A stretch of 64,000 nucleotides of DNA. Source: CAYOHR01 sp964512145. GTDB lineage: Bacteria; Bacteroidota; Bacteroidia; Flavobacteriales_G; JALEGO01. The position numbers were made by a program, and so were the translations under genes. The stretch covers positions 4,928 through 68,927 of the forward strand of contig CAZEIM010000012.1 in the NCBI GenBank assembly GCA_964512145.1, in the 5' to 3' direction. Below the pieces are notes generated by a model. That model made no database searches. It was not told where the DNA came from and saw only the letters and a program-made list of their open reading frames with translations. This document shows, piece by piece, positions 9,824-18,654 of the stretch (positions are counted from its first letter, which is position 1; every line of letters starts with the position of its first letter).

Positions 9824-9831
9824 CAAAAATA
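9824..9831 (-). promoter_or_regulatory. Candidate -7 box for thiEGH-MFS
   Basis: On the minus strand this reads TATTTTTG, matching the Bacteroidetes -7 consensus TAnnTTTG, 23 bases upstream of the thiE ATG. No convincing TTTG -33 element is seen at the usual distance. Confidence 0.4.
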
Positions 9832-9906
9832 CGCGAATACTTGTTAATTTTAAGTTTTTAACAGGCTTATCGCAACGATACAGGTTAAAAAAATTATGTA
9901 AATATT

Positions 9907-11508
9907 ATGAATAAAAAAGTCCAAATATACCTACCAATAATCATTTCTGTGTTTTTTGTATTAGGTATACTGGTTGGTACTAGATTATCCTCAGGGTATA
10001 AAAAGAAAAGCCCTGTTTTTTTAAGATTAACCGATATGGGATTTAATAAAATGAATGAAATTATAAACTATATCGAACAAGAATATGTAGACACTGTAAA
10101 TAGATCCCAATTAATTGACAAAACCATTAATAGCCTCTTACAAGAACTTGATCCCCATTCCTATTATATTTCATCTAATGAATTTGCAGAAATTAATGAA
10201 CCATTAGAAGGGTCTTTTGAGGGTATTGGAGTGGAGTTTACTATACAAGATGATACAGTGCTTATCATCTCTCCAATTGCAGGCGGCCCTTCTGAGGCAG
10301 TTGGTTTAAAGGCTGGGGATAGAATTGTAGAAGTAGAAGGCGAAAATATTGCAGGAGTTGGAATAACCAATAAAAAAATCATGAAGTTATTAAAAGGACA
10401 GGGAGGTAGTCAAGTTCGAGTTGGAATTTTAAGAAACGGACAAGCGGTAAAACAATATGTTATTACGCGTGGTAAAATTCCATTATATAGTTTAGATGCT
10501 GCGTATATGATTGATTCTATTACAGGATTTATAAAATTGAGTCGGTTCTCTAGAACTACTTATACTGAGTTTATGGAAGGAGCTCTTAAGTTAAAACAAC
10601 AAGGCATGAAAAGATTGATATTAGATTTACGAAATAATGGTGGTGGATATTTAGAGGAAGCGGTCAAATTAGCCGATGAGTTTTTAGAAAAAGGCAATAC
10701 CATTGTATTTACTGAGGGTAAAGCACGCCCTAAAAAATATTACAGAGCAACCACTGCTGGAGAATTTGAAAACACCCAAATTCGAATATTGGTTGATGAA
10801 AGTACCGCTTCTGCTAGTGAAATTATTTCTGGAGCAGTACAAGACAACGATAGAGGTATCATATTAGGAAGACGAACCTATGGTAAGGGACTTGTACAAG
10901 AACAAAGTAATTGGCCCGATGGATCAGGACTTCGTTTAACCATAGCAAGGTATTATACACCAACAGGCCGAAGTATCCAAAAACCTTACGACCACGGATC
11001 AAAAAATTATCATTTAGAGCAATATGGTCGATTTGGGAAATTAGAAGTTGCCATAGATACCCTAACATATCCTGATTCTCTTAAATTTTATACAAAAAAT
11101 GGAAAGATGGTTTTAGGAGGTGGAGGAATATACCCCGATATTTTTGTTCCAATTGATACCCTTTACAGAACGAATTATTTAATTGAAATGTTTTATACAG
11201 GAATAATAAGGGATTTTGCTCTACAATTAGTTGATAAACAAAGAGATAATTTATTAAAAAAATATGAAGATTTTTATACATTCAAAAATAAATACTCCGT
11301 ATCTAGTTCTGTATTTAATGATTTAATCATATATGCTCAACAAAAGGGAATTAAAAAAAATCAACGCGAAATAACGCTTTCAAAAAAACTAATTGAAAAT
11401 TATTTAAAAGCCAATATCTCTAAGTATTTATATGGTAATAATGGCTTTTATTCAGTATACAACACCCAAGACGAAGCTGTGTTAAAAGCTATAGAAGTAA
11501 AGGACTAA
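9907..11508 (+). CDS. C-terminal processing peptidase (S41 family, CtpA-like)
   Basis: Periplasmic or membrane-anchored serine protease, 533 aa. An N-terminal signal anchor (residues 7-25) is followed by a PDZ domain (EGIGVEFTIQDDTVLIISPI, about 105-185) and the S41 catalytic core with DLRNNGGGYLEEAVKLADEF, the nucleophile Ser in DESTASASEIISGAVQD, and the general-base Lys in RTYGKGLVQEQ. This family trims C-termini of exported or mislocalised proteins. The C-terminal 120 residues are an extension common in Bacteroidetes homologues. Its TAA stop shares two bases with the TAG stop of the convergent permease gene. Confidence 0.93.
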   Translation: MNKKVQIYLPIIISVFFVLGILVGTRLSSGYKKKSPVFLRLTDMGFNKMNEIINYIEQEYVDTVNRSQLIDKTINSLLQELDPHSYYISSNEFAEINEPLEGSFEGIGVEFTIQDDTVLIISPIAGGPSEAVGLKAGDRIVEVEGENIAGVGITNKKIMKLLKGQGGSQVRVGILRNGQAVKQYVITRGKIPLYSLDAAYMIDSITGFIKLSRFSRTTYTEFMEGALKLKQQGMKRLILDLRNNGGGYLEEAVKLADEFLEKGNTIVFTEGKARPKKYYRATTAGEFENTQIRILVDESTASASEIISGAVQDNDRGIILGRRTYGKGLVQEQSNWPDGSGLRLTIARYYTPTGRSIQKPYDHGSKNYHLEQYGRFGKLEVAIDTLTYPDSLKFYTKNGKMVLGGGGIYPDIFVPIDTLYRTNYLIEMFYTGIIRDFALQLVDKQRDNLLKKYEDFYTFKNKYSVSSSVFNDLIIYAQQKGIKKNQREITLSKKLIENYLKANISKYLYGNNGFYSVYNTQDEAVLKAIEVKD

Positions 11509-12257
11509 AAGTCCACTAAAAATGGATTGTTATAAACAGTTTTAAAAATAGTTACCAATCCAACCAATAAAACTAACAATAACACTATTTTTTTAAATAC
11601 AGTTTCGGAAATGAAATCTAACAAATGCTTGCCTATATATGTTCCTAAAATACTAACAACAAGTAATAATGGTACTAAATACAAATATTTTTGCTGAATA
11701 TATCCATTATAAGCATATATTATACTCCTAGAAGCATCAACCCCTAAGTCAATTACTGCAGATGTAGCTATAAAAACATTTTTTTCTAAATTAAATGCGG
11801 CTAATGTAATTCCTCTAATAGCACCGCCAGTGCCTAGCAATCCTGCTACAAATCCAGATATCCCACCACCTAACAGGCAATTTTTAGAAGATGGAAGTAT
11901 TGTATAATTAGTTTTTATAAGTAAAAAAATGCTTAAAATCGTTAATACGCACCCCAACAAAAATTCAAACCAATGCCCCTTAACATATTTACTCAATATT
12001 GCTCCAACTATAACAAGAATGACTGATGGAACCCCGATTTTAATAATTAAATCTTTTCTAACTCCTTTTTTAAAAAGGGCAATTTTTGAAATATTACTCG
12101 ATAGATGAAAAATAGCTGTTATCCCCAAAACTGCATTAAAATCGAAAAAAAAAGCAGCAATGGGCACAAACAGTAAAGAAGATCCAAATCCACCTACCGT
12201 GCCTAAAATTTCAGCAATTAATGCTAAAAATAAGAATAGAACAATTAAATAATCCAA
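11505..12257 (-). CDS. TauE/SafE family anion permease
   Basis: About 250 aa with seven or eight hydrophobic segments, consistent with the TSUP (sulfite exporter TauE/SafE) family. Two half-repeats are visible: GTVGGFGSSLLFVPI near the N-terminus and SGFVAGLLGTGGAIRGI in the middle, each with the glycine-rich motif of the family. Members move sulfite, sulfoacetate or other organosulfur anions across the inner membrane; the substrate here is unknown. The start is a TTG at 12255-12257 because no ATG lies upstream in frame. Its stop codon overlaps the ctpA-like stop on the other strand. Confidence 0.8.
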   Translation of the reverse strand: MDYLIVLFLFLALIAEILGTVGGFGSSLLFVPIAAFFFDFNAVLGITAIFHLSSNISKIALFKKGVRKDLIIKIGVPSVILVIVGAILSKYVKGHWFEFLLGCVLTILSIFLLIKTNYTILPSSKNCLLGGGISGFVAGLLGTGGAIRGITLAAFNLEKNVFIATSAVIDLGVDASRSIIYAYNGYIQQKYLYLVPLLLVVSILGTYIGKHLLDFISETVFKKIVLLLVLLVGLVTIFKTVYNNPFLVDF

Positions 12258-12319
12258 AAAAATAAAAAAATTAACTCAAGCGTTAGTTACCCTGCTTATG
12301 TTGTGAACTCCATTAAATG

Positions 12320-12401
12320 TGCCCGAAGTGGGACTTGAACCCACACGCATTGCTGCACACGCCCCTCAAACGTGCTTGTCTACCAATTCCAACATCCGGG
12401 C
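12320..12401 (-). tRNA. tRNA-Leu (GAG anticodon)
   Basis: Minus strand; acceptor arm GCCCGGA pairs with the 3' TTCGGGC (one G-T pair), discriminator A. The anticodon stem CACGT/GCGTG encloses loop TTGAGGG with anticodon GAG. The T arm contains GGTTCAAGTCC. It has the long variable arm of type II leucine tRNAs. The 3' CCA is not encoded. Confidence 0.93.
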
Positions 12402-12417
12402 TATTATTCAAAATACT

Positions 12418-13935
12418 TTATTTTACAATTAATTTTGCAGAGTAATTTTTTGTGCCTGAGGTTGCTTGCAATAAATAAATGCCGGGGTTTAACATAGAAA
12501 TATCAACGATGTTTTTATTAGTAATATTTTTAATAAACACTTTATTTCCTAAAATATCATAAATCTCAATATTGTCTGCATAAGTCTCCAAAGAAATAAA
12601 ATCAACAGCAGGATTTGGATAAAAACGCAGGGTATTTTGAGGAATGATATTTTCAGTCACCCCAACTGGCCATGTGCCTACATTATACGTTTCAATTGCT
12701 TCACACCCATTAATATCGGTTACTGTTACTGTGTATGATCCAGGAAATAAATTCTCGTTTGGATTATTAGAGGTTAAATTACTCCAAGAGTAGGTATATC
12801 CTGGAGTACCTCCAGAAACAGATAATTCAATTTCTCCTCCATTACAAGTATTACATTGTGCATTGGTAATTGTTTCAATAATATTGATTGCTGAAGGCTC
12901 AGAAATTGTAATGCTAGCTGAAGTTATATCTAAATTAGCATCTGTTACTGTAACCGAATAGGTTCCTGCACTTACACCAGACAACACAGGTCCACTAGTT
13001 GAGCCCGTGTTCCATATGTATGTGTAAGGCGCTACCCCTGGTCCAACTGTAGAAAAATTAACAGTAATACTTCCATCACTTATTCCATTACAAGTAGGGC
13101 TTACGCTCGTTAAATTTACGGCTAAATTTCCTTTATATATATACGAAACTTCTTCGGGAACATCATTTTTATCAACGGTCATACTAACTAAGGTATATCC
13201 TTCATTATTAGCATACCACTCATATGTTCGTATAGTATCTTTTATCGGATTAGTATCAAAAAATGGCGGAACTGAAGTTGGCATTTGCCATATACCAAAA
13301 CTCAATATCCAAATGGAGTCAACCGTGTACTCAATTTTCTTTTTTCTAAGCACTTGTAATGTATCCCCAGGAATTATCATCTCTCCGTATGCATCTATTT
13401 CATTTACACTATATCCCCAGTGAGAAATTCTTACAGAGTCAATAAAGGTTATACTTGGATCTATATCTGTAGCTTTTACCGTTCTTTTAAAATGTGTGGT
13501 ATCCAAAAATGAATCTCCAAAATTTGTAGGGAAATTTAATACACGTTGTGGTCTTTGAAAAGGTACCGGCAAAAAAATTCCAGCACCAGTGATATCGCCA
13601 TCTATACCGGTTATCTCAACTTTTGAAGAAACAGCATTTAAATATGCCACAGCATTCGATGTAACATACGCAATATTTGAAAATGGAAATAAAGATCCAT
13701 TAATTGTAGTACTAGGGTTTACAAAGTTGTTTATGGAATTGTAATGTACTTTTAAATCGTTAAAATTCCAGTTTTGTAACCCAACTCCTCCAGGCAATAC
13801 AGTAGCGTCAGGCATAGTATCAACAGCAATTTTCACATCATCTCCTATAGATGCAAAATCAGAAAAATTTAAAGTTATTTGAGAATATGCTGTAGAAAGT
13901 GAAAAACAGACAAAAGGAATGATAAATTTTTTCAT
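12418..13935 (-). CDS. T9SS-exported surface protein with SprB repeats
   Basis: About 505 aa. A signal peptide (MKKFIIPFVCFSLSTAYSQ) supports the ATG at 13933-13935 rather than an upstream TTG. Residues about 20-265 are an unrecognised N-terminal region. Two tandem SprB-type repeats follow (about 275-430), each with PYTYIWNTG or GYTYSWSN then GTYSVTVTDAN-like strands. The C-terminal ~70 residues are a type A T9SS sorting domain (LRFYPNPAVDFISL ... GIYLLQATSG ... KLIVK). Expected to cross the outer membrane by T9SS and be displayed or released. Adhesion is likely from the SprB repeats but not proven. Confidence 0.85.
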   Translation of the reverse strand: MKKFIIPFVCFSLSTAYSQITLNFSDFASIGDDVKIAVDTMPDATVLPGGVGLQNWNFNDLKVHYNSINNFVNPSTTINGSLFPFSNIAYVTSNAVAYLNAVSSKVEITGIDGDITGAGIFLPVPFQRPQRVLNFPTNFGDSFLDTTHFKRTVKATDIDPSITFIDSVRISHWGYSVNEIDAYGEMIIPGDTLQVLRKKKIEYTVDSIWILSFGIWQMPTSVPPFFDTNPIKDTIRTYEWYANNEGYTLVSMTVDKNDVPEEVSYIYKGNLAVNLTSVSPTCNGISDGSITVNFSTVGPGVAPYTYIWNTGSTSGPVLSGVSAGTYSVTVTDANLDITSASITISEPSAINIIETITNAQCNTCNGGEIELSVSGGTPGYTYSWSNLTSNNPNENLFPGSYTVTVTDINGCEAIETYNVGTWPVGVTENIIPQNTLRFYPNPAVDFISLETYADNIEIYDILGNKVFIKNITNKNIVDISMLNPGIYLLQATSGTKNYSAKLIVK

Positions 13936-13994
13936 ACGTGATATTTTATACAAATATACTTAAACACATTTAATTTTTTTCACAAATTAAGGGC

Positions 13995-15848
13995 TTAATT
14001 GTTTTTATGATATACCTGTACCTGTAATTCAAAAAGTTTTTTATAAATCCCATTTAAATTCATGAGTTCATTATGAGTACCTTGTTCCATAATTTCACCA
14101 TTTTCCATTACCAAAATTTTGTCCGCATGTTGTATGGTAGTTAATCTGTGAGCAATTACAAGCGATGTACGTCCGGTCATTAATTGCTTTAAAGCTGTTT
14201 GAACCATATTTTCTGATTCGGTATCTAAAGCAGATGTTGCTTCATCCAAAATTAAAAATCCGGGGTTTTTTAAAATGGCCCTGGCAATGCTAATTCTTTG
14301 TTTTTGCCCTCCCGACAACTTACTTCCTCTATCTCCAACAATAGTTTCATAACCTTTTTCTAAGGTTAAAATAAATTCATGTGCAAAAGCCATTTTAGAT
14401 GCTTTCATAACCTCATCTTCTGTTTTGTCTGTATTAAATCTTATGTTTTCAAATATGGTATCGTGAAACAAAAAAGTGTCTTGAGCTACCATTCCTATAC
14501 CCTTTCTCAAACTCTCAATACTATAGTTATTTAAGGGCACATCATTCACTAATATTTCACCTGCTATAGGATCATAAAACCGACACAGCAAATCGGCCAA
14601 TGTTGATTTCCCGCTACCTGATGGCCCCACTAAAGCAACGGTTTGCCCTTTTTTAATAGTAAAGCTAACATTGTTTAATACTTTAGTTTTATCGTAAGAA
14701 AAAGAAACATTTTTAAACTCAAGTTCTTCAATCTCTTGTAAAATCAATGAATTTTCTTTGTTGATAACATTGTTTTTTTCAGATAATATTTCTTGAATCC
14801 TATCCAAGGAAGCATTACCTCTTTGCACATTAATGTAAGCAGAAGTTATAGCTTTAGCATGAGGAATTAACAAAGCAAATAGAACAATAAAACCAATAAA
14901 TTGAGAAGGACTAACCCCCTCTTCTACTAAAATCATATTTCCTCCAAACCAAACTATCGTAATCATAACCAAAGTAGATAGAAATTCACTAACCGGAGAA
15001 GCTAAATCTTTCTTTCTGTATACACTAAGCATAAATTTATAATATGAATTATTTTCACGATTAAATTTTTCAGAAATAAATGACTCGGCATTATTGCTTT
15101 TGATAATTTTTAAACCAGATATCGTTTCTTCAAAAAATGATATAATATCCCCCATTTTTTGTTGCCCTTGTTGTGCTTTTTTTCTTAATATACTCCCTAA
15201 TCCTCCAATAATAGCGCCTGATAAAGGCAAAAAAATCAAAATAAATAAGGTTAATTTTACACTGATACTTAATAAAATAAATAAATAAACAATAAATGCA
15301 GCTGGATCTCTAAATAACATTTCTATAGATGTAAGCATAGTCCATTCAACTTCTTGTACATCATTACTTACGCGAGAAAGTATATCTCCCTTTTTTTGTT
15401 TTGTAAAAAACCCTGAAGGTAACTCTAAGACTTTATAATATAATTTTTGTCTTAAATCTTTAACAAGTCCTACTCTTAGTTTGGCAATAAAATACAATCC
15501 TAAATACGTAAATAAATTTTTTAAAAATATTCCGAGTCCAATAATTAAACAAATGAGTAGTAATGCGTATTCCTTGCCTTGCTCTGAACTCGTAATGATG
15601 GCAGCAATTTTATAATCAAAAAGGCTTTTAAAATAATTGAATGAAAAAGAAAAAGCAGGAGATCCTTTTGTTAGAATAAGCATATATTCTGCTTGACTTT
15701 TTTGAAAAATTAAATCTAAAAAAGGAACAATAAGGGTAATAGAAAAAGCAGAAAATACTACTGCTAGTAAATTAAACAAAATATTTAATAATGTTTCCTT
15801 TTTGTATTTACTAAGTAAAGAAAAAAGTTTAGTGATTTTTTTTAGCAC
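13995..15848 (-). CDS. MsbA-like ABC exporter (permease fused to ATPase)
   Basis: A 617-aa half-transporter. The N-terminal type IV ABC exporter domain has six membrane segments (about 1-340) and the ATPase domain (about 370-617) has Walker A LVGPSGSGKST, signature LSGGQKQR, Walker B FLILDEATS and the H-loop IAHRL. Homodimers of this class flip lipid A-core (MsbA), lipids or peptides across the inner membrane using ATP. With LPS genes nearby, an MsbA role is plausible, but paralogues are common. The start is GTG at 15846-15848 (MLKKITKLF). It lies about 40 bases upstream of the SprB protein gene, perhaps co-transcribed. Confidence 0.9.
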   Translation of the reverse strand: MLKKITKLFSLLSKYKKETLLNILFNLLAVVFSAFSITLIVPFLDLIFQKSQAEYMLILTKGSPAFSFSFNYFKSLFDYKIAAIITSSEQGKEYALLLICLIIGLGIFLKNLFTYLGLYFIAKLRVGLVKDLRQKLYYKVLELPSGFFTKQKKGDILSRVSNDVQEVEWTMLTSIEMLFRDPAAFIVYLFILLSISVKLTLFILIFLPLSGAIIGGLGSILRKKAQQGQQKMGDIISFFEETISGLKIIKSNNAESFISEKFNRENNSYYKFMLSVYRKKDLASPVSEFLSTLVMITIVWFGGNMILVEEGVSPSQFIGFIVLFALLIPHAKAITSAYINVQRGNASLDRIQEILSEKNNVINKENSLILQEIEELEFKNVSFSYDKTKVLNNVSFTIKKGQTVALVGPSGSGKSTLADLLCRFYDPIAGEILVNDVPLNNYSIESLRKGIGMVAQDTFLFHDTIFENIRFNTDKTEDEVMKASKMAFAHEFILTLEKGYETIVGDRGSKLSGGQKQRISIARAILKNPGFLILDEATSALDTESENMVQTALKQLMTGRTSLVIAHRLTTIQHADKILVMENGEIMEQGTHNELMNLNGIYKKLFELQVQVYHKNN

Positions 15849-15874
15849 TTAATGGCTAGTAATTTGCGTTAATG

Positions 15875-15949
15875 TGGGAGCAACAGGATTCGAACCTGTG
15901 ACCCCCTGCTTGTAAGGCAGGTGCTCTGAACCGGCTGAGCTATGCTCCC
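15875..15949 (-). tRNA. tRNA-Val (TAC anticodon)
   Basis: Minus strand, 75 bases. Acceptor GGGAGCA pairs perfectly with TGCTCCC, discriminator A. D arm TAGCTCAGCCGGTTCAGAGC, anticodon stem CCTGC/GCAGG with loop CTTACAA (anticodon TAC), T arm ACAGGTTCGAATCCTGT. CCA is not encoded. Confidence 0.96.
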
Positions 15950-16065
15950 AAAATTTGAATGCAAATATATAATTTTTTATTTATTGAATATGTTTTTTAT
16001 AAAAAATTTTATTTTTTATAAAATCTGAAAGTTTAAGATTAGTTTAGTGTTTTAAATAAAGTGTA

Positions 16066-17454
16066 TTGATTAATACTTTACGAAAATACATTAAAAAACA
16101 ACTTGGAATACAGCGGATTCAGTCCAACGAAAAAGAGGTATTAAAAGGCGGTACAGCAACGTTTATATATAGAGTGCTTAGCATGGCTTTAAATTATGCT
16201 ATTTTATTAATTATTTCGAAGTATTATGGACCAAAAGGGGTTGGGGAATACAACTTAATGACAAGTTTTTCTAGTATTCTTACGATGATTGGGTGTTTAG
16301 GTTTTAGCACATCAGTCGTTCGATTTGTAGCACAATATGTCGGACAAAATAAATTACCCCATATTTTATCCCTTCATAAATCAGTAATTTTTGCATGTAC
16401 CATTCTTTCATTAGCAATAACCTTAATATTTATGGTTACATCAAAATATATAGCTGAGTATTTTTACAACGACTCTTCTTTACAATCTTCTTTTATAATT
16501 TTAGCGGTTTCTGTTCCGTTTTCTGTACTCACAACCATACAAGTTGAATTTATTAGAGGATTTAAAAAAGTAAAAATATCTGAATTTTTTAGAAGCGTAA
16601 GTATTGTTGGACTAAATACCGTATTTATTTTTATTGCACAGTTTTTATATAATCAACACAACATGCCATTCATAACCTATTGTGTTGCGGTTTTTTTTAC
16701 ATTTTTAGGAACCACCTTAGTACTAAATAAAAACATACATGAGCTAAAAATTAATCTGAACCATTCTATTGACGATGAAAAAAAATTTTCTTTTCGTTGG
16801 CACTTAATTACATCATTACCCATGATACTCACGGCATTTATTCAGTTAATAAATGGCAAAACTAATACCCTCATGATAGGTTCTATGCTGTCAAAAACAG
16901 AGCTTGGGGTGTTTACCATGGCATTTAAAATAACAACCATAACTAATTTTGTATTAGGGGCGCTAAAAACCATTGCTATGCCTAAAATATCGGAATTATT
17001 TTGGACAAACAAAAAGGAAGAATTAAGTAATATGGTACATATGACCAATAAGCTAATTTTTATATTTTCATTTCCTGTATTTATCATACTTCTGGTTTTT
17101 TCTAATCCAATTCTTAATTGGTTAGGCAGCGAATATTTAACAGGAGTACGTTGTATGCAAATTTTTGCATGTACACAGTTTATAAATTCTTATTGCGGTA
17201 TGGTGGCTGTTTTTTTAAATATGACCGGCCATCAACGTTTTTTTTTATTAATAATAGGCATTTCGACCTTATTAAATGTAATGCTTAACGTATTATGGAT
17301 ACCCATATATGGTATTGATGGTGCTGCTTATTCTGCATTAATTTCGACATTAATTTGGAATGTTATCGGGGCAATTTTTATCTATCAAAAACATGGTATT
17401 GAAACCTATTTTAACATATTTAAACAAAAAAGCCAAAAAATGAACCCGAAATAA
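16066..17454 (+). CDS. Polysaccharide flippase (Wzx/MATE-like)
   Basis: A 462-aa polytopic membrane protein with about 12-14 hydrophobic segments, typical of the oligosaccharide flippase branch of the MOP superfamily, which moves undecaprenyl-linked sugars to the periplasmic face. GGTATFIYRVLSMALNYAIL and YYGPKGVGEYNLMTSF near the N-terminus are the family's characteristic start. It opens with TTG at 16066: a stop lies just upstream in frame and the first ATG is 40 residues in, after conserved sequence. It stands alone between tRNA-Val and the Skp pair; the partner ligase or polymerase could be the protein at 4445-5998. Confidence 0.87.
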   Translation: MINTLRKYIKKQLGIQRIQSNEKEVLKGGTATFIYRVLSMALNYAILLIISKYYGPKGVGEYNLMTSFSSILTMIGCLGFSTSVVRFVAQYVGQNKLPHILSLHKSVIFACTILSLAITLIFMVTSKYIAEYFYNDSSLQSSFIILAVSVPFSVLTTIQVEFIRGFKKVKISEFFRSVSIVGLNTVFIFIAQFLYNQHNMPFITYCVAVFFTFLGTTLVLNKNIHELKINLNHSIDDEKKFSFRWHLITSLPMILTAFIQLINGKTNTLMIGSMLSKTELGVFTMAFKITTITNFVLGALKTIAMPKISELFWTNKKEELSNMVHMTNKLIFIFSFPVFIILLVFSNPILNWLGSEYLTGVRCMQIFACTQFINSYCGMVAVFLNMTGHQRFFLLIIGISTLLNVMLNVLWIPIYGIDGAAYSALISTLIWNVIGAIFIYQKHGIETYFNIFKQKSQKMNPK

Positions 17455-17466
17455 AATTTTTGGCAT

Positions 17467-17474
17467 TATTTTTG
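17467..17474 (+). promoter_or_regulatory. Candidate -7 box for the first Skp gene
   Basis: TATTTTTG matches TAnnTTTG, 32 bases before the ATG. No clear -33 TTTG at proper spacing. Confidence 0.35.
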
Positions 17475-17506
17475 GCAAAATACTACAAACCAATAAACTT
17501 TTTACT

Positions 17507-18019
17507 ATGAAAAGACTTTTCATTTTAGTAGTTGTAACCTGTATGGGGTTTACTACACAAGCTCAAAAATTTGCATACGTTGATTCGGAATACATTCTTA
17601 AAAACATTCCAGCTTATCAAGATGCTCAAAAAGCATTGGATGAGCTTTCAGTTAAATGGCAAAATCAACTCGAAGCAAAATATACCGAAATAGACCAATT
17701 ATATAAAGCCTATCAAGCTGAACAAGTATTATTAACCGAAGAAATGAGAAGAAAACGAGAGGAGGAAATCATCTTAAAAGAGAAAGAAGCAAAAGAATAT
17801 CAAAAAGAAAAATTTGGTGTAGAAGGGGAGCTATTTAAAAAAAGACAAGAATTAGTACAACCCATTCAAGAGGAAATTTATAAAGTGATTAAATCTATTG
17901 CACAAGTAGAACAGCTGGCATTAGTATTTGATAAATCTACTCAATCAAACATTCTTTTTGCAAACAGTAAGTTTGATAAAAGCGATGAAGTATTAAAAAA
18001 ACTGGGATATTCTAAATAA
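17507..18019 (+). CDS. Skp/OmpH-family periplasmic chaperone (copy 1)
   Basis: A 170-aa exported protein. The signal peptide (about 1-19, ending TTQAQ) is followed by KFAYVDSEYILKNIPAYQDAQ, the family's first strand, and a long charged coiled coil (about 45-125), then a C-terminal strand region with LALVFDKSTQSNILFANSKFD. Skp trimers hold unfolded outer-membrane proteins between Sec and the BAM complex. It is followed after 27 bases by a second family member, a tandem arrangement familiar in Bacteroidetes (often next to bamA, which is not in this window). Confidence 0.9.
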   Translation: MKRLFILVVVTCMGFTTQAQKFAYVDSEYILKNIPAYQDAQKALDELSVKWQNQLEAKYTEIDQLYKAYQAEQVLLTEEMRRKREEEIILKEKEAKEYQKEKFGVEGELFKKRQELVQPIQEEIYKVIKSIAQVEQLALVFDKSTQSNILFANSKFDKSDEVLKKLGYSK

Positions 18020-18024
18020 AAAAA

Positions 18025-18032
18025 TATATTTG
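18025..18032 (+). promoter_or_regulatory. Candidate -7 box between the two Skp genes
   Basis: TATATTTG fits TAnnTTTG exactly, 14 bases before the ATG at 18047, so it could give the second gene its own short-leader transcript as well as read-through from copy 1. Confidence 0.35.
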
Positions 18033-18046
18033 CAAAAAAAATGTTC

Positions 18047-18550
18047 ATGAAAAAATTAATTCTTCCATTATTTTTAGCACTTTTAGTTAGCTCTTCGTTA
18101 TCAGCTCAAATGAAAAAAATGGGCTATATTAATTCCAATGATTTATTAATGTTAATGCCCGAGAGAAAACAAGCAGAAGAAGCTCTTCAAAAAGAAGCTC
18201 AAGCATTAGAGCAACAATTAAAAACCATGTCAGCAGAGTACCAAGGAAAAATTGAAGCTTATCAAAAAGATGAGGCTACCATGTCTGATTTGTTGAAACA
18301 AACTAAAGTTAAAGAGATTCAAGATTTAGAGGAGCGAATTAAAAACTTTCAAGAGTTAGCTGAAGAGGAATTGAAAAAGAAAGAAATGAGCTTAATTGAA
18401 CCAATTTTAGATAAAGCCAGAAAAGCTGTAAAAGAAGTTGCCGATAAAAACGGATATTCTCATGTGTTTGATACAGCTACCGGGCTCCTTATACATGCGC
18501 CTGAAACAGATGATTTACTCCCTTTGGTAAAAAAACATTTAAATTTGTAA
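18047..18550 (+). CDS. Skp/OmpH-family periplasmic chaperone (copy 2)
   Basis: About 167 aa. Start chosen at the second in-frame ATG (MKKLILPLFLALLVSSS, a clean signal peptide ending LSAQ); an ATG at 18041 would add two residues. The mature part begins KKMGYINSNDLLMLMPE, then a coiled coil of about 75 residues rich in Gln, Glu and Lys, then NGYSHVFDTATGLLIHAPETDDL, which matches the end of the OmpH fold. Clearly diverged from copy 1, so the two probably form separate oligomers or serve different clients. A strong intrinsic terminator follows. Confidence 0.9.
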   Translation: MKKLILPLFLALLVSSSLSAQMKKMGYINSNDLLMLMPERKQAEEALQKEAQALEQQLKTMSAEYQGKIEAYQKDEATMSDLLKQTKVKEIQDLEERIKNFQELAEEELKKKEMSLIEPILDKARKAVKEVADKNGYSHVFDTATGLLIHAPETDDLLPLVKKHLNL

Positions 18551-18559
18551 TTATAACAC

Positions 18560-18582
18560 AGCCCCGAAAGGGGCTTTTTTAT
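18560..18582 (+). terminator. Intrinsic terminator after the Skp pair
   Basis: Perfect GC-rich hairpin AGCCCC-GAAA-GGGGCT followed by a run of six T. It lies 10 bases after the second Skp stop. Confidence 0.9.
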
Positions 18583-18654
18583 TTGCATAAACCCCAACAA
18601 CTTATATAGTTTACCGGTTGTAATATAAAACATTAAAATTAATTATAAACGAAA

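Noticed and set aside
12321..12401. Integration or att site at the three tRNA genes
   Set aside because: No integrase gene or repeated tRNA 3' end is seen near any of the three tRNAs.
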